A stretch of DNA of 64,000 nt, from the NCBI GenBank assembly GCA_028278625.1, contig JANQDY010000229.1:7190-71189 (forward strand). The letters are read 5' to 3'. The position numbers were made by a program, and so were the translations under genes. Source of the DNA: Thermodesulfobacteriota bacterium. GTDB taxonomy: Bacteria; Desulfobacterota; DSM-4660; Desulfatiglandales; Desulfatiglandaceae. The notes beneath the pieces were generated by a model, which searched no databases, had not been told where the DNA came from, and worked only from the letters and a program-made list of their open reading frames with translations. Within the stretch, counting starts at the first letter, position 1. Each line of letters starts with the position of its first letter. Below are positions 45,058-55,344 of this stretch, piece by piece.

Positions 45058-45881
45058 TTGGGAATATTGTCAGAAAAGGCCTTTTCTGGATGGCCGTTTT
45101 ATGGGCAGCCGCTTTTTCCCTTGGGCCCTTCATTTTCTTCGTGCTCTCCGCATTCAAAACGGAAACGCAGATCACCGCCATTCCACCCAATTGGTTCCCC
45201 CCGCTTTCCTTTGCTTCCTTTGAATCCGCCCTCTTCAAGCATCACCTTATTCATTATCTCATTAACTCTCTGATTGTGGCGGGCAGCAGCACCCTGGTGA
45301 CCCTGTCCGTGGGCGCACTGGCCGGTTATGCGCTGGCGAGGCTCCCAAGACGCCTCGCAGGCTTCCTGCTCATGGTGATACTTGCCTGTGCCATGTTTCC
45401 ACAAATCACCATTGCAGGTCCCATTTGGCGCTTTCTTCGCGCAGTGGGCTGGCTGAATCAGTATCAAGGGCTTATCCTTCCCTATGTAGCCCTTACCCTT
45501 CCTTTAACCGTTTGGATTTTAGCCCTTTTCTTTCGGGAGATCCCTGAAGAACTGGAGCGGGCGGCCCTGGTGGATGGCTGTACGCGACCAGGGGTCCTTT
45601 TCCGAATCATCCTGCCCCTGTCTTTGCCCGGGCTGTTTACCGCGGGTATTCTGGCGTTCATTTACGCATGGAACGAGTTCTTCCTGGCACTTCTGATAAT
45701 GACGGATCCCCAAAAACAGACCATGCCGGTGGGAATTGCCCTTTTCCAGGGAGAATATGCCATTCCATGGGGTGAAATCGCTGCGGCATCCTTACTGACA
45801 ACCCTGCCGTTGATTCTGCTCGTGCTCTTCTTTCAACGACGAATCGTAGCCGGATTGTCAGCCGGCGCCGTCAAAGGATGA
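45054..45881 (+). CDS. Sugar ABC transporter permease, MalG/UgpE type
   Basis: A 275-residue permease with the EAA loop AALVDGCTRPGVLFRIILPL and the terminal helix pattern of MalG-type subunits. The start is the GTG at 45054 (four-base GTGA overlap with the preceding stop), with a GGAGG site six bases upstream; a longer frame starting at 44946 would lie inside the previous gene. It pairs with the MalF-type subunit in the membrane. Confidence 0.93.
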   Translation: MIGNIVRKGLFWMAVLWAAAFSLGPFIFFVLSAFKTETQITAIPPNWFPPLSFASFESALFKHHLIHYLINSLIVAGSSTLVTLSVGALAGYALARLPRRLAGFLLMVILACAMFPQITIAGPIWRFLRAVGWLNQYQGLILPYVALTLPLTVWILALFFREIPEELERAALVDGCTRPGVLFRIILPLSLPGLFTAGILAFIYAWNEFFLALLIMTDPQKQTMPVGIALFQGEYAIPWGEIAAASLLTTLPLILLVLFFQRRIVAGLSAGAVKG

Positions 45882-45885
45882 CCAT

Positions 45886-46959
45886 ATGGCATCACTTGAA
45901 CTCATCGGCATCAATAAGCGTTTCGCGGAGACAGTGGCGGCATCCGATATCCACCTGAAGGTGGAAAGCGGCGAATTCTGCGTGCTTCTGGGGCCTTCCG
46001 GATGTGGAAAAAGCACGTTGCTTCAAATCATCGCAGGCCTCATTTTGCAGGACAGCGGATCAGTGGTGATCGGAGGGGAGTGCGTCGACAAGAAAAGCCC
46101 TCGGGACCGGGATGTGGCCATGGTTTTCCAGAGTTATGCCCTTTATCCCCATATGACGGTGGCCGAAAATCTCGGTTTTGCGCTTCGTATGCGTGGCATG
46201 AGGAAAGACCAAATCAAAGAAAGGGTCGCGGAGACGGCCCGGCTTCTGGCCATCGACCCGCTGCTTAATCGCAAACCGAGAGCCCTTTCCGGGGGGCAGC
46301 GCCAGCGCGTCGCCATGGGAAGGGCCCTGGTACGGCGGGCCAGCGTTTTTCTCCTGGACGAACCTTTAAGCAATCTGGATGCACAGCTTCGAACCCGGGT
46401 AAGAATGGAGCTTCAGAACCTCCATCAGAAACATGAAGGCACTTTTGTCCACGTGACCCACGACCAGGTGGAAGCCATGAGCTTGGGCGACCGGGTGGCG
46501 GTCATGAAAGAAGGGTGCATTCACCAGAGGGGAACACCCGATGAGATCTACAACGAACCGGCCGATACCTTTGTGGCCACGTTTGTGGGAACCCCCGTCA
46601 TGAACCTTCATAGGGGGATTTTTGCGAAAGAGGACGGACGGCCGGTCTTTCAGTCTCGAAATTTTTCACTGGCCCTGAGAGCCTTTCCCGACAACTGGAA
46701 GGACCGGGAAGTGGAGATCGGATTTCGGCCGGAAGACACGGAAATCGGCAGCGGATCCGAAGCCTCTATTTCAGCCAGGGTCCATTTGGTCAGCAACGTG
46801 GGTGCCGAAAAACATGTCCACGTGCGGGTGGGCGACGCAAACATGACCTTACGGGGTGAAAAAACAGATGTGCTTGAAACTGGCACGAAGATTCGGTTTT
46901 CCATCCGCCGTCATGGGCTTCATGTATTCAGCCAGGGAAAACGGATCGGCGGTCTTTAA
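45886..46959 (+). CDS. Sugar ABC transporter ATP-binding protein (MalK/UgpC type)
   Basis: A 357-residue ATPase with Walker A GPSGCGKST, the Q-loop FQSYALYPHM, signature LSGGQRQRVAMGRALV, Walker B VFLLDEPLSNLDA and H-loop THDQVEAM, plus the C-terminal TOBE/MalK regulatory domain. It energises uptake through the two upstream permeases. It begins 4 bases after the second permease. The operon ends here. Confidence 0.95.
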   Translation: MASLELIGINKRFAETVAASDIHLKVESGEFCVLLGPSGCGKSTLLQIIAGLILQDSGSVVIGGECVDKKSPRDRDVAMVFQSYALYPHMTVAENLGFALRMRGMRKDQIKERVAETARLLAIDPLLNRKPRALSGGQRQRVAMGRALVRRASVFLLDEPLSNLDAQLRTRVRMELQNLHQKHEGTFVHVTHDQVEAMSLGDRVAVMKEGCIHQRGTPDEIYNEPADTFVATFVGTPVMNLHRGIFAKEDGRPVFQSRNFSLALRAFPDNWKDREVEIGFRPEDTEIGSGSEASISARVHLVSNVGAEKHVHVRVGDANMTLRGEKTDVLETGTKIRFSIRRHGLHVFSQGKRIGGL

Positions 46960-47026
46960 CGGCCAAATATCAGGACACGGAGACTTCTCGCTTTTTATGA
47001 CGGAAAACCGGCCCAGCAGCCAAATG

Positions 47027-48133
47027 CTAATACCTCGGGTATCCGCTGATCATGACGTCATCGCCAAAACGGCGGACCTCAATGTTGTCAAGGCGGAGGG
47101 TTTCTTCCATAGTTTTGGGGCCGGGACCGGCTACCATGGGAATGCCGTCACCGCCCCCTAGAATTTTCGGTGCAATAAAGACATGGAATTTGTCGATCAG
47201 TCTTGCGCGAATCATGGCACCCAGTATGGCGGCACCCCCTTCCACCAGAACACTGGTGATGGACTTTTCCCCCAACTTTTCAAGAAGCGCCTTCAGGTCA
47301 ATCTTGTCTGCCACCGTTGGGCACACAAGGGTTTCCACACCCTCGGGATGCGTTTTGTTGTTCAAAAAAGAGCGTTCTCCCGAAATGCTGGTAGCGATAA
47401 GCGTGGGTGCCACGGAAGAGTGATTCATTACTTTTGCTTTAAAGGGCGTTCTAAATTTTGTATCCACCACTATCCGGATCGGGTCTTTACCCTTTTTCCC
47501 CTTAAAACGGACGGTCATGGCGGGATTATCGGCCAGAACCGTCCCGATACCCATCAACACGGCGTCCGCACGATCCCTCAATCGGTGCACAAAACCCCTG
47601 GATTTTTCATTGGTGATCCATTGTGAGTGCTTTTCAGAAGTGGCGGTCCAGCCATCCAGAGTGATGGCTGACTTGGCGATCACAAAGGGCCGGCCGGTCG
47701 ATATGTATTTAATGAACGCCTCATTCAATCGGATACATTCTTCCTTCAAGACCCCGGCAACCACCTCAATCCCTCTTTTTTCAAGATGCTCGCAACCACC
47801 GCCCGTTACCAGCGGATTGGGATCTTTCATTCCCACCACCACTCGTTTGATGCCGCTCTTAAGAATCAGATCCGTGCATGGGGGCGTTTTTCCGAAATGG
47901 TTACACGGCTCAAGGGTCACATAGAGGGTATCTCCCGGCGCGCGGTTCCCCACCTTGCCAAGCGCTTCCACTTCCGCATGGGGCATTCCTGCCCGTTTGT
48001 GGTACCCGGTGGCAATCACGTTCCCTTTGCTCACAACAACGGCACCCACCGCGGGATTGGGAGAAGTACGGCCTAAGCCCTTACGCGCCTCCTTGATGGC
48101 CAGTTTCATGAATTTGATGTCGGCTTCTTCCAT
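47027..48133 (-). CDS. ribD: Bifunctional riboflavin deaminase/reductase
   Basis: A 368-residue enzyme carrying out steps two and three of riboflavin synthesis. Residues about 1-145 are the zinc deaminase with HAEVEAL and LEPCNHFGKTPPCTD; the remainder is the NADPH reductase with ITLDGWTA and KDPIRIVVD. Unlike common clusters, the other rib genes are not adjacent; ribE, ribBA and ribH are 39 kb away at 8.4-10.8 kb. It is the last gene of the plsX-nrdR unit, 8 bases after nrdR. Confidence 0.95.
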   Translation of the reverse strand: MEEADIKFMKLAIKEARKGLGRTSPNPAVGAVVVSKGNVIATGYHKRAGMPHAEVEALGKVGNRAPGDTLYVTLEPCNHFGKTPPCTDLILKSGIKRVVVGMKDPNPLVTGGGCEHLEKRGIEVVAGVLKEECIRLNEAFIKYISTGRPFVIAKSAITLDGWTATSEKHSQWITNEKSRGFVHRLRDRADAVLMGIGTVLADNPAMTVRFKGKKGKDPIRIVVDTKFRTPFKAKVMNHSSVAPTLIATSISGERSFLNNKTHPEGVETLVCPTVADKIDLKALLEKLGEKSITSVLVEGGAAILGAMIRARLIDKFHVFIAPKILGGGDGIPMVAGPGPKTMEETLRLDNIEVRRFGDDVMISGYPRY

Positions 48134-48141
48134 TCTTCTTT

Positions 48142-48606
48142 CTAGGATTCCTGTTTCGATTTCAGGATCTCTTCCAGTTCCGCCATAAATTCATTGATGT
48201 CCTTGAACTGCCGGTAGACCGATGCAAAGCGAACATAGGCCACTTCGTCCCACTCTTTGAGTTTGTTGATGACTTTTTCGCCCACCTCGGAACTGACGAT
48301 TTCCTTTTTCCCCAGTTCCTGGAAATAGAGTTCGACGCTGTCAACGAATTCTTCAATGCGGGTAACACTGATGGGCCGTTTCTGACAGGCACTTTGGATG
48401 CCAGCAATGATCTTTGAACGATTAAAGGGCTCCCGTCTCCCGTCTTTTTTGACCACCATGGGCATGACATCTTCTAACTTTTCATAGGTGGTGAAACGTC
48501 TGCTGCAGGCCAGGCACTCCCGTCTTCGACGGATGGTTCGCCCATCTTTGCTCAGCCGTGAATCGATCACTTTGTTGTCTACCTTGGTGCAATAGGGGCA
48601 TTTCAT
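48142..48606 (-). CDS. nrdR: Transcriptional repressor NrdR
   Basis: A 154-residue regulator of ribonucleotide reductase genes. The N-terminal zinc ribbon uses C3, C6, C31 and C34 (MKCPYC, CLAC), followed by the ATP-cone domain with [16 protein letters not shown]. It overlaps the deaminase gene upstream by four bases. NrdR senses ATP/dATP. Confidence 0.96.
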   Translation of the reverse strand: MKCPYCTKVDNKVIDSRLSKDGRTIRRRRECLACSRRFTTYEKLEDVMPMVVKKDGRREPFNRSKIIAGIQSACQKRPISVTRIEEFVDSVELYFQELGKKEIVSSEVGEKVINKLKEWDEVAYVRFASVYRQFKDINEFMAELEEILKSKQES

Positions 48607-49055
48607 GTTTGAAACCTCAGTAGCTGGATTCCGGCTTCCTCCAAAATCGCATCCGCCAATCGGTCCTCATACCCTTCATCATAGTAGATTCTTTTGATTC
48701 CCGCATTGATGAGCATTTTGGAGCAGATAATACACGGTTTATTGGTGCAGTAAAGGGTTGATCCGGCGATTGAGATTCCGTGGCAGGCTGCCTGCACAAT
48801 GGCATTCTGTTCAGCATGTAGGGCGCGACACAGTTCGTGACGCGTGCCGGATGGGATGGATGCGCTTTCTCTCAAACATCCAACTTCGATACAATGCCTG
48901 AGGCCTGCCGGAGCGCCGTTATAGCCAGTCGCCAAGATTCGTTTTTCCTTGACCAGAACGGCACCCACATGACGTCTTAAGCAGGTAGAGCGAGTGGCGA
49001 CCATCCGGGTGATGGATGCAAAATATTCGTTCCAGGACGGCCTCTCATATTTCAT
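48603..49055 (-). CDS. dCMP/cytidine-type deaminase
   Basis: A 150-residue zinc deaminase with the active-site motif [11 protein letters not shown] and the second metal motif [12 protein letters not shown]. The N-terminal [15 protein letters not shown] and the [22 protein letters not shown] stretch match bacterial deoxycytidylate deaminases (ComEB type), which make dUMP for thymidylate synthesis. It overlaps nrdR by four bases and follows glyA, which supplies the folate one-carbon unit for dTMP. Confidence 0.9.
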   Translation of the reverse strand: MKYERPSWNEYFASITRMVATRSTCLRRHVGAVLVKEKRILATGYNGAPAGLRHCIEVGCLRESASIPSGTRHELCRALHAEQNAIVQAACHGISIAGSTLYCTNKPCIICSKMLINAGIKRIYYDEGYEDRLADAILEEAGIQLLRFQT

Positions 49056-49100
49056 TTTATTACAATATGTTCTGCTATATGGCTAATGTTCTATATTAGT

Positions 49101-50360
49101 TTATTGCACGGTCTTTAGATACGGGTAAATGGGGAACCCCTTGCACATTTCCAACACCCTGTCACGCGATCTTAGAAGCACACTCTCATTTAACGGGGCC
49201 CCAAGAATCTCGTTGATGATTCCCGCGATCCTTCTCATTTCCTCGGCCTTCATGCCACGCGTGGTGAGGGCCGGGGTCCCCAAGCGCAGTCCGCTAGTGA
49301 TCTTAGGCCCTCTTGTATCAAAAGGGACCGTATTCTTATTTGCCACAATGCCGGCTTCCCCAAGGGATCGTTCCGCATCAAGGCCGGTGATCCCCTTCCC
49401 GTTCAGATCAATCAAGATCAGATGATTGTCCGTACCACCGGTGACCAGGTCAAAACCGTATGACATCAAGCTTTCAGCCAGTGCTTTGGCATTTAAAACA
49501 ACCTGTTCCTGATAGTTCTTGAAATCTGAGTGGAGCGCTTCCTCAAATGCCACTGCCTTTGCGGCAATGACGTGCATCAGGGGCCCCCCCTGGATGCCCG
49601 GAAAAACGCTTTTGTCAATCAGGGCACCGTGCGCTTCCGAACAAAGAATCAAGCCGCCCCTTGGTCCACGGAGGGTCTTGTGGGTGGTGCTGGTGATGAA
49701 ATCCGCCTGACCCACCGGGGTGGGATGAAGGTTGGCTGCCACAAGACCTGCAATGTGAGCCATGTCCACCATGAAATAGGCGCCTGTGTCCTCGGCGATT
49801 TTTCTGAAAGTGGAAAAATCAATGATTCGCGGGTAGGCGCTGGCACCCGCAACGATGATTTTGGGTTTATGTTTTCTGGCCAGGTCCAATACCTGATCAA
49901 AATCGATGCGGCCTGTCTCAGGATGGAGTCCGTAGAAAACAGCGTTATAGACTTTCCCGGAAAAACTCGCGGGGCTTCCGTGGGTGAGATGTCCGCCATG
50001 GGAAAGGTCCATTCCCAGGATCGTGTCCCCTGGCTCCAGGAAAGAGAGGTATACAGCCATATTGGCCTGTGAACCGGAATGGGGTTGAACATTGGCGTGT
50101 TCGGAACCGAAAACCCTGTTGGCGCGGGTCCTGGCCAGGCGTTCAACGCGGTCCACAAACTCGCAACCGCCATAATACCGAGCACCCGGATAGCCTTCAG
50201 CATATTTATTGGTCAGAACGCTGGCCTGTGCTTCCATCACGGCACGGCTCGCATAATTCTCAGAGGCGATCATGACCAAGCTCTCTCTTTCACGGAGGAG
50301 TTCCGCTTGTACGGCCCCGAAAACCTCCGGGTCTGCTTCTTGTAGTGCCGGCTCAGTCAA
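49101..50360 (-). CDS. glyA: Serine hydroxymethyltransferase
   Basis: A 419-residue PLP enzyme converting serine and tetrahydrofolate into glycine and methylene-tetrahydrofolate. It has [13 protein letters not shown], the N-terminal [19 protein letters not shown] and the PLP-lysine motif [14 protein letters not shown] use the TTG at 50360, which has an AGGGAG site 5 bases upstream, instead of a longer frame reaching into rpiB. It lies between rpiB and the deaminase gene in one operon. Confidence 0.95.
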   Translation of the reverse strand: MTEPALQEADPEVFGAVQAELLRERESLVMIASENYASRAVMEAQASVLTNKYAEGYPGARYYGGCEFVDRVERLARTRANRVFGSEHANVQPHSGSQANMAVYLSFLEPGDTILGMDLSHGGHLTHGSPASFSGKVYNAVFYGLHPETGRIDFDQVLDLARKHKPKIIVAGASAYPRIIDFSTFRKIAEDTGAYFMVDMAHIAGLVAANLHPTPVGQADFITSTTHKTLRGPRGGLILCSEAHGALIDKSVFPGIQGGPLMHVIAAKAVAFEEALHSDFKNYQEQVVLNAKALAESLMSYGFDLVTGGTDNHLILIDLNGKGITGLDAERSLGEAGIVANKNTVPFDTRGPKITSGLRLGTPALTTRGMKAEEMRRIAGIINEILGAPLNESVLLRSRDRVLEMCKGFPIYPYLKTVQ

Positions 50361-50373
50361 AATTCTCCCTTGT

Positions 50374-50808
50374 TCATACCGTTTCAATCTGATTAAGCCG
50401 CTGTTCGTGCCGCCCGCCATCAAAGGGTGTATTCAGAAAGAGTTCCACCATTTCAACGGCAATGCCCCGCCCGATGACACGGCCACCCATCACCAGAATG
50501 TTGGCGTCATTGTGCTCGCGGCTGAGCCTGGCCGTAAAAAGATTGTGGCACAAGCATGCCCTCACGCCGGGATAACGGTTTGCCACAACGCTCATTCCAA
50601 TGCCGGTGCCGCAAATGAGGATTCCCCGCTCATAATCCCCTTTTGAGACGGCTTCAGCAACCTTGTGTCCCACCTGAGGATAATCAATGGAGTCCTCACT
50701 GAAGGTGCCCGCATCGGTGACATGACACTCCGGAAGCGTCTCCATGAATTTTCGGCAGATTTCTTTCAGCTCAAAACCGCCGTGATCTGATCCGATGATA
50801 ATGTTCAT
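50374..50808 (-). CDS. rpiB: Ribose-5-phosphate isomerase B
   Basis: A 144-residue sugar isomerase interconverting ribose-5-phosphate and ribulose-5-phosphate, the precursor used by RibBA. It begins [16 protein letters not shown] and has [15 protein letters not shown] with the catalytic Cys and anion hole. It sits between fabF and glyA in the common deltaproteobacterial order. Confidence 0.94.
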   Translation of the reverse strand: MNIIIGSDHGGFELKEICRKFMETLPECHVTDAGTFSEDSIDYPQVGHKVAEAVSKGDYERGILICGTGIGMSVVANRYPGVRACLCHNLFTARLSREHNDANILVMGGRVIGRGIAVEMVELFLNTPFDGGRHEQRLNQIETV

Positions 50809-50823
50809 ACGTCACCTGTTATG

Positions 50824-52065
50824 TCAGTCTTTAAAGGCAGCAAATATCAGTGTCGCATTGGTTCCGCCGAATCCAAAGGAATTGCTCATGGCCGTCCGCA
50901 CCGGTGCTTTTCTGGATACCTTGGGTACATAGTCCAAATCACACTCAGGATCAGGCGTTTCGTAGTTGGCGGTCGGGGGTATGACACCATTCTTGAGGGT
51001 CAACACCGAGAAAATAGACTCGATACCACCTGCGCCACCCAGAAGGTGACCGGTCACGGACTTGGTGGAACTGATCTGGAGTTTGTATGCATGCTCCTTG
51101 AAAACTGCCTTGATCGCCTTGGTTTCCGACGCATCGTTGAGATCGGTGGACGTTCCATGGGCATTGATGTAATCAATGTCTTCCGGCTTCAGTCCCGCAT
51201 AGTCCAAAGCCCCTCGCATACAGGAAATGGCGCCTTCGCCTTCAGGTTCGGGGGCCGAAACATGGTAGGCGTCTCCGCTCAAGCCGTAGCCAACAACTTC
51301 GGCGTGGATAGTGGCGCCTCGCTCAAGGGCATGTTCCATTTCCTCAAGGATCAGAACCCCCGCGCCTTCACCGATAACGAAGCCATCACGATTCAGGTCA
51401 AAGGGTCTGGATGCCTTTTCGGGTTCGTCATTTCTGGTGCTGAGCGCCCGCATGGAGCAGAATCCCCCAACCGCCAGAGGGGTAACGACCGCTTCAGCCC
51501 CCCCGGTGAACATGACATCTGACACACCGTCACGTATGTAGCGAGCAGCTTCTCCCACCGCGTGGGCACTGGCGGCACAGGCGGTTTCAATGGAAAGGTT
51601 GGGACCCTTTGCGCCAAACTCAATGGCCATCTGACCCGGCGCCATATTGGCGATAATTCCCGGAATGAAAAAAGGACTGATCCTCTTGGGACCCTTTTCC
51701 AGTAAGACCGAATGGTAATTTTCCAGCGTCGCCAATCCTCCCAATCCGGTACCCGTCACACATCCCACACGATGGGCGTTTTTGCTCTCTACGGTGAGGC
51801 CTGCGTCTTCAACGGCCATTCTCGCCGATGCCATGGCATAGTGAATAAAGATATCAAACCGCCTGATCTGCTGTTTGGCCATGAAATCCCCAGGATTGAA
51901 ATCCGTAACTTCTCCTGCAATCCGAGAGGCAAAGCCGGAAGCATCAAACTTTGTGATGTATCCAATCCCCGTTTTGCCGGCGCAAGCCGCTTCCCAGTTT
52001 TTTGCCACTCCTGTACCGAGTGGCGTTACCATACCCAATCCCGTTACAACAACCCGTCTGGCCAT
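50824..52065 (-). CDS. fabF: 3-oxoacyl-ACP synthase II
   Basis: A 413-residue condensing enzyme of fatty acid elongation. The active-site Cys lies in SIETACAASAHA, and the two His are in NAHGTSTDLND and TKSVTGHLLGGAGG. An ATG behind GGGAGG starts it. The gene follows acpP by about 135 bases and precedes rpiB by 15. Confidence 0.96.
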   Translation of the reverse strand: MARRVVVTGLGMVTPLGTGVAKNWEAACAGKTGIGYITKFDASGFASRIAGEVTDFNPGDFMAKQQIRRFDIFIHYAMASARMAVEDAGLTVESKNAHRVGCVTGTGLGGLATLENYHSVLLEKGPKRISPFFIPGIIANMAPGQMAIEFGAKGPNLSIETACAASAHAVGEAARYIRDGVSDVMFTGGAEAVVTPLAVGGFCSMRALSTRNDEPEKASRPFDLNRDGFVIGEGAGVLILEEMEHALERGATIHAEVVGYGLSGDAYHVSAPEPEGEGAISCMRGALDYAGLKPEDIDYINAHGTSTDLNDASETKAIKAVFKEHAYKLQISSTKSVTGHLLGGAGGIESIFSVLTLKNGVIPPTANYETPDPECDLDYVPKVSRKAPVRTAMSNSFGFGGTNATLIFAAFKD

Positions 52066-52201
52066 TTAATCATTCCTCCCATCTTCTTTCTGTTTCTTAG
52101 GTAAATATGTCGAATTCACCAGCGGGAAAAATTCTGCAGATGTTTCATTTTTATTGGACGGTTTTCAGTTCAGAATGCCCGGAAGCAACAGGAAGACAGA
52201 A

Positions 52202-52438
52202 TCACCCGATTGCCGTTTTCACGTAGTCGATGGCATCCTTGACCGTTGCTATCTTCTCCGCGTCCTCATCAGGAATCGAAACATCAAACTCTTCTTCCAT
52301 GGCCATAATCAATTCAACCTGATCCAGGGAATCCGCACCCAGATCATCAACAAAAGATGCCTCAGGTACCACATCTTTTTCAGGTACGTCCAGTTGCTCA
52401 CAAATTATCTTTATGATCTTTTCATCCACAGTTGACAT
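52202..52438 (-). CDS. acpP: Acyl carrier protein
   Basis: A 78-residue acidic four-helix protein with phosphopantetheine attachment at Ser37 in [15 protein letters not shown]. It carries acyl chains for the Fab enzymes around it. It lies 33 bases after fabG and before fabF. Confidence 0.96.
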   Translation of the reverse strand: MSTVDEKIIKIICEQLDVPEKDVVPEASFVDDLGADSLDQVELIMAMEEEFDVSIPDEDAEKIATVKDAIDYVKTAIG

Positions 52439-52471
52439 ATCCTATTACCTCCTAAAGTTAACCTCTTATTT

Positions 52472-53221
52472 TCACATGTACAATCCACCGTTCACATGAA
52501 TGACCTGGCCGGTGATGTAGCAGGCTGCATCGGAGCAGAGCCAATAAACCGCTTCCGCTACATCCTTCGGTGTCCCCATTCTTCCAAAAGGAATCTGTCT
52601 TAGAAAATTCTCCTTCACTTTTTCAGGAAGTACTTCGGTCATTTCCGTATCGATGAACCCGGGCGCCACCGCATTGACATTGATCCCTCTTGGGGCGACT
52701 TCCCTGGCAATACTTTTTGTGAACCCCATGATGCCAGCTTTTGAAGCAGCGTAATTGGACTGACCGAAATTACCGATCTGCCCTACAACGGACGAAATAT
52801 TGACAATGGCACCGCTCCGCTGCTGACTCATGGCACGAATGACCGACTTGGTACAATTGAAGACACTTTTAAGATTAACCCTCAGGACATCATCCCACAT
52901 CTCTTCACTCATTCGAAGCAACAGGGTGTCCCGGGTAATACCGGCATTGTTGACGAGCACGTCAATCTTATCATGTTTCTCGAGAATTTCACGAAAAAGC
53001 TGATCCGCCACCTTGAAAGAGGAGATATCGGCTTTATACCCTTCCGCCGAAATGCCCTGCGATTTCAAATGGGTCATGGTTTCATTGCAGGCGTCTTCTG
53101 ATGGGTCATAATGAATCAGCACAATCCTCGTCTTTTCTTCGGCGAAGCGGTATGCAACACTTCGCCCGATTCCTCTTGACCCGCCTGTAATAACAACAAC
53201 CCTTGTGTCTGCATCGTTCAT
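52472..53221 (-). CDS. fabG: 3-oxoacyl-ACP reductase
   Basis: A 249-residue short-chain dehydrogenase with the NADPH motif TGGSRGIGRSV, NNAG, and the catalytic SNYAASKAG (Tyr, Lys) preceded by the Ser in VNISSVVG. Context between plsX and acpP makes the FabG role strong. Confidence 0.94.
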   Translation of the reverse strand: MNDADTRVVVITGGSRGIGRSVAYRFAEEKTRIVLIHYDPSEDACNETMTHLKSQGISAEGYKADISSFKVADQLFREILEKHDKIDVLVNNAGITRDTLLLRMSEEMWDDVLRVNLKSVFNCTKSVIRAMSQQRSGAIVNISSVVGQIGNFGQSNYAASKAGIMGFTKSIAREVAPRGINVNAVAPGFIDTEMTEVLPEKVKENFLRQIPFGRMGTPKDVAEAVYWLCSDAACYITGQVIHVNGGLYM

Positions 53222-53242
53222 GATAATTCTCTCCTTATCTGT

Positions 53243-54247
53243 TCACAGGCCCTGCTCAAGGTTATAGGATTTTAATTCGAGAGTCATCTTTTCAACGGTT
53301 CGGTTCTGTGCATATTGCGCTGCCATGTTGACGGCATTGCAGATTGCTTTGGCGGATGATCCACCGTGGCAGATGATGCCGATCCCCTTCACACCGAGGA
53401 GAGGGGCTCCCCCATACTCTTCGTAGCTTAATTCCTTTGCGAATCTGAAAAAGGCGTTGCGCCCCAGAACAAAAGCAATACGGCCCAATAATGTGCGCAT
53501 GAGTTCCCGTTTCATCAGTCGCGCCATGGATTCTACCGCCCCTTCCGTCAGTTTCAGAGCCACATTACCCACAAAGCCGTCACACACAACGATTTTCACA
53601 TCGCCTTTGAGCAGATCCCGGCCTTCGATATTTCCCACAAAATTGAGTCTGCTTTTTTCAAACAGATCATAACTGTAACGAACCAGTTCATTGCCTTTGC
53701 TGCCCTCTTCACCGATGTTTAAAAGGGCAATTTTCGGCTCCTTCATCCCCAGGCAGGAACATCCAAAGGCGTGGGCCATGACACCAAACTGAAAGAGCTG
53801 AGCAGGCCTGCAGTCCACATTGGCCCCCGCATCGATCAGAATAACCGGACCCTTTTCCCCGGGAACGATGCTGGCAATGGCGGGCCTTTCAAGGCCTGCA
53901 ATGCGGCCCAGGGAGAGAACTCCCGCCGCCAGGGTCGCGCCTGAATTACCGGCGCTGATTACCGCGTCGGCAATGCCCTTTTTCAGGAGGTGGAATGCCG
54001 CACCGATGGATGTGTCTTTCTTCTTTCGAAGGGCCTTCATGGGAGATTCCTCCATTCCCACGACTTCCTCGCAATGGTGAATGGAGACACGGCCATCCGC
54101 CTTGTGGGTGTCCATTAAAGGGTTCAACGATTCTTCGTGACCCACAAGAATGACTTGGATGCCAAATTTGGAGGCAGCTTCCAGCGCTCCCTGGACCACC
54201 ACTTCCGGAGCCTTATCTCCCCCCATGGCGTCCACGGCTATTTTCAT
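53243..54247 (-). CDS. plsX: Acyl-ACP:phosphate acyltransferase
   Basis: A 334-residue PlsX, which makes acyl-phosphate for phospholipid synthesis. It opens MKIAVDAMGGDKAPE and has SAGNSGATLAAGVL, GANVDCRP and GNIEGRDLLKGDV. It follows rpmF by one base, and the rpmF-plsX-fab order is a classic conserved cluster. Confidence 0.96.
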   Translation of the reverse strand: MKIAVDAMGGDKAPEVVVQGALEAASKFGIQVILVGHEESLNPLMDTHKADGRVSIHHCEEVVGMEESPMKALRKKKDTSIGAAFHLLKKGIADAVISAGNSGATLAAGVLSLGRIAGLERPAIASIVPGEKGPVILIDAGANVDCRPAQLFQFGVMAHAFGCSCLGMKEPKIALLNIGEEGSKGNELVRYSYDLFEKSRLNFVGNIEGRDLLKGDVKIVVCDGFVGNVALKLTEGAVESMARLMKRELMRTLLGRIAFVLGRNAFFRFAKELSYEEYGGAPLLGVKGIGIICHGGSSAKAICNAVNMAAQYAQNRTVEKMTLELKSYNLEQGL

Positions 54248-54248
54248 G

Positions 54249-54431
54249 TTAGCTCTCTTCAGATTCTATTAGGGTTCTACCCCTGTAGGTGCCGCACTCA
54301 GGGCATACGCGGTGGGGCAATACAGGCTCGTGGCACTGCGGACAGGTCGTTACTTTGGGCATTTTCGCGACATCATGGGTACGTCTCGAATCCCTTTTCG
54401 CTTTGGATTTTTTCTTCTTAGGTACAGCCAT
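54249..54431 (-). CDS. rpmF: 50S ribosomal protein L32
   Basis: A 60-residue ribosomal protein with [17 protein letters not shown] at the start and a zinc ribbon made of CPQC and CPEC. It lies directly before plsX and after the YceD-like gene, the usual arrangement. Confidence 0.97.
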   Translation of the reverse strand: MAVPKKKKSKAKRDSRRTHDVAKMPKVTTCPQCHEPVLPHRVCPECGTYRGRTLIESEES

Positions 54432-54519
54432 TGTTTTTTGTTACTCCAATTCGCCGTTGGAATTCCAAAAAGAATCCACAATCGGCAATACAAAGATTAA
54501 TATTAACGTGATAAGTTAT

Positions 54520-55050
54520 CTATCCTATTTGCAGCTCTTTCAGTTTCGAGAACGCGGGATGTCCGGTATTTCCAGAACATTTGCAGGTCTCATGGTTCAG
54601 ATTCACACCGCAACTGGCGCAGAGTCCCGCACAATCATTTTCACAAAGCAGTTTCATGGGCAAAGAGAGGTAAATCTGTTCCCGGATAATGTCATCAAGG
54701 TCGATGCTGCCGGTGGCAATATACTCAATTGCCAGGTCCTCCGTCTTTAATTCGGTCTCCTCCCTCACGGGCCCCAAATGTTCCAGCAATGATAGGGATA
54801 ATTTGAAACTGCGGCTGAGTGCAAAGGTATAAATGTCCATGCATCGATCGCAAACGAGTCTCAAATCACCCCGCAAACGGCCGCTTATCCCAAAACTCTC
54901 ACCATCCCTTTTGACATCGACTGAAGCAGAGAGAGGGCCTTCCAGCCCTTGAATTTGCATTTTGTTACCCTTTTCCTTCCACCAATCGGGTTCAAATGTC
55001 AAATCGAAATGGCGGGGGCTTCTTGAAATACTCTCTAAATCGACGATCAT
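54520..55050 (-). CDS. YceD/DUF177-family protein
   Basis: A 176-residue acidic protein with two CxxC-type pairs (LVCDRCMDIY, then CASCGVNLNHETCKC). The family almost always precedes rpmF and is linked to 23S rRNA levels and ribosome assembly; its biochemical role is not settled. I give the ATG at 55050, which fits the family N-terminus; an ATG at 55083 is also open. It heads the rpmF-plsX-fab unit. Confidence 0.85.
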   Translation of the reverse strand: MIVDLESISRSPRHFDLTFEPDWWKEKGNKMQIQGLEGPLSASVDVKRDGESFGISGRLRGDLRLVCDRCMDIYTFALSRSFKLSLSLLEHLGPVREETELKTEDLAIEYIATGSIDLDDIIREQIYLSLPMKLLCENDCAGLCASCGVNLNHETCKCSGNTGHPAFSKLKELQIG

Positions 55051-55219
55051 TACTTCTAAACCGTGAGAATTGCTGCACAACATGATCTCTTTGGATCAAA
55101 AAGAGTGAGTATATAAAAACCCCCTGTTTTGTCAAGAAATTTTATCCCCTTTTTGGTCTTTAACGTTGACGGCCGCTTTTTGGGGAAAATGCTCATCCAT
55201 CCAAATTTTCCTTTTTTTA

Positions 55220-55251
55220 TTGACACTTATGCCAACTACTTGTTAGTATAA
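55220..55251 (+). promoter_or_regulatory. Promoter with palindrome in its spacer
   Basis: TTGACA (55220-55225) and TAGTAT (55244-55249) are 18 bases apart. A 25-bp palindrome at 55227-55251 (TTAT and ATAA at the ends, AAC and GTT inside, 9 of 12 pairs) lies across the spacer and -10 box, as for a repressor operator. The gene at 55345 is the likely target. Confidence 0.5.
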
Positions 55252-55344
55252 CTTGAAATTTAAGGGATGTTTCGAATCCGATGTCACTACCGGCTTAAAC
55301 GCTTGTGGTGATATCACAAATCGTACTTTTCAGGTCGACAGTGC

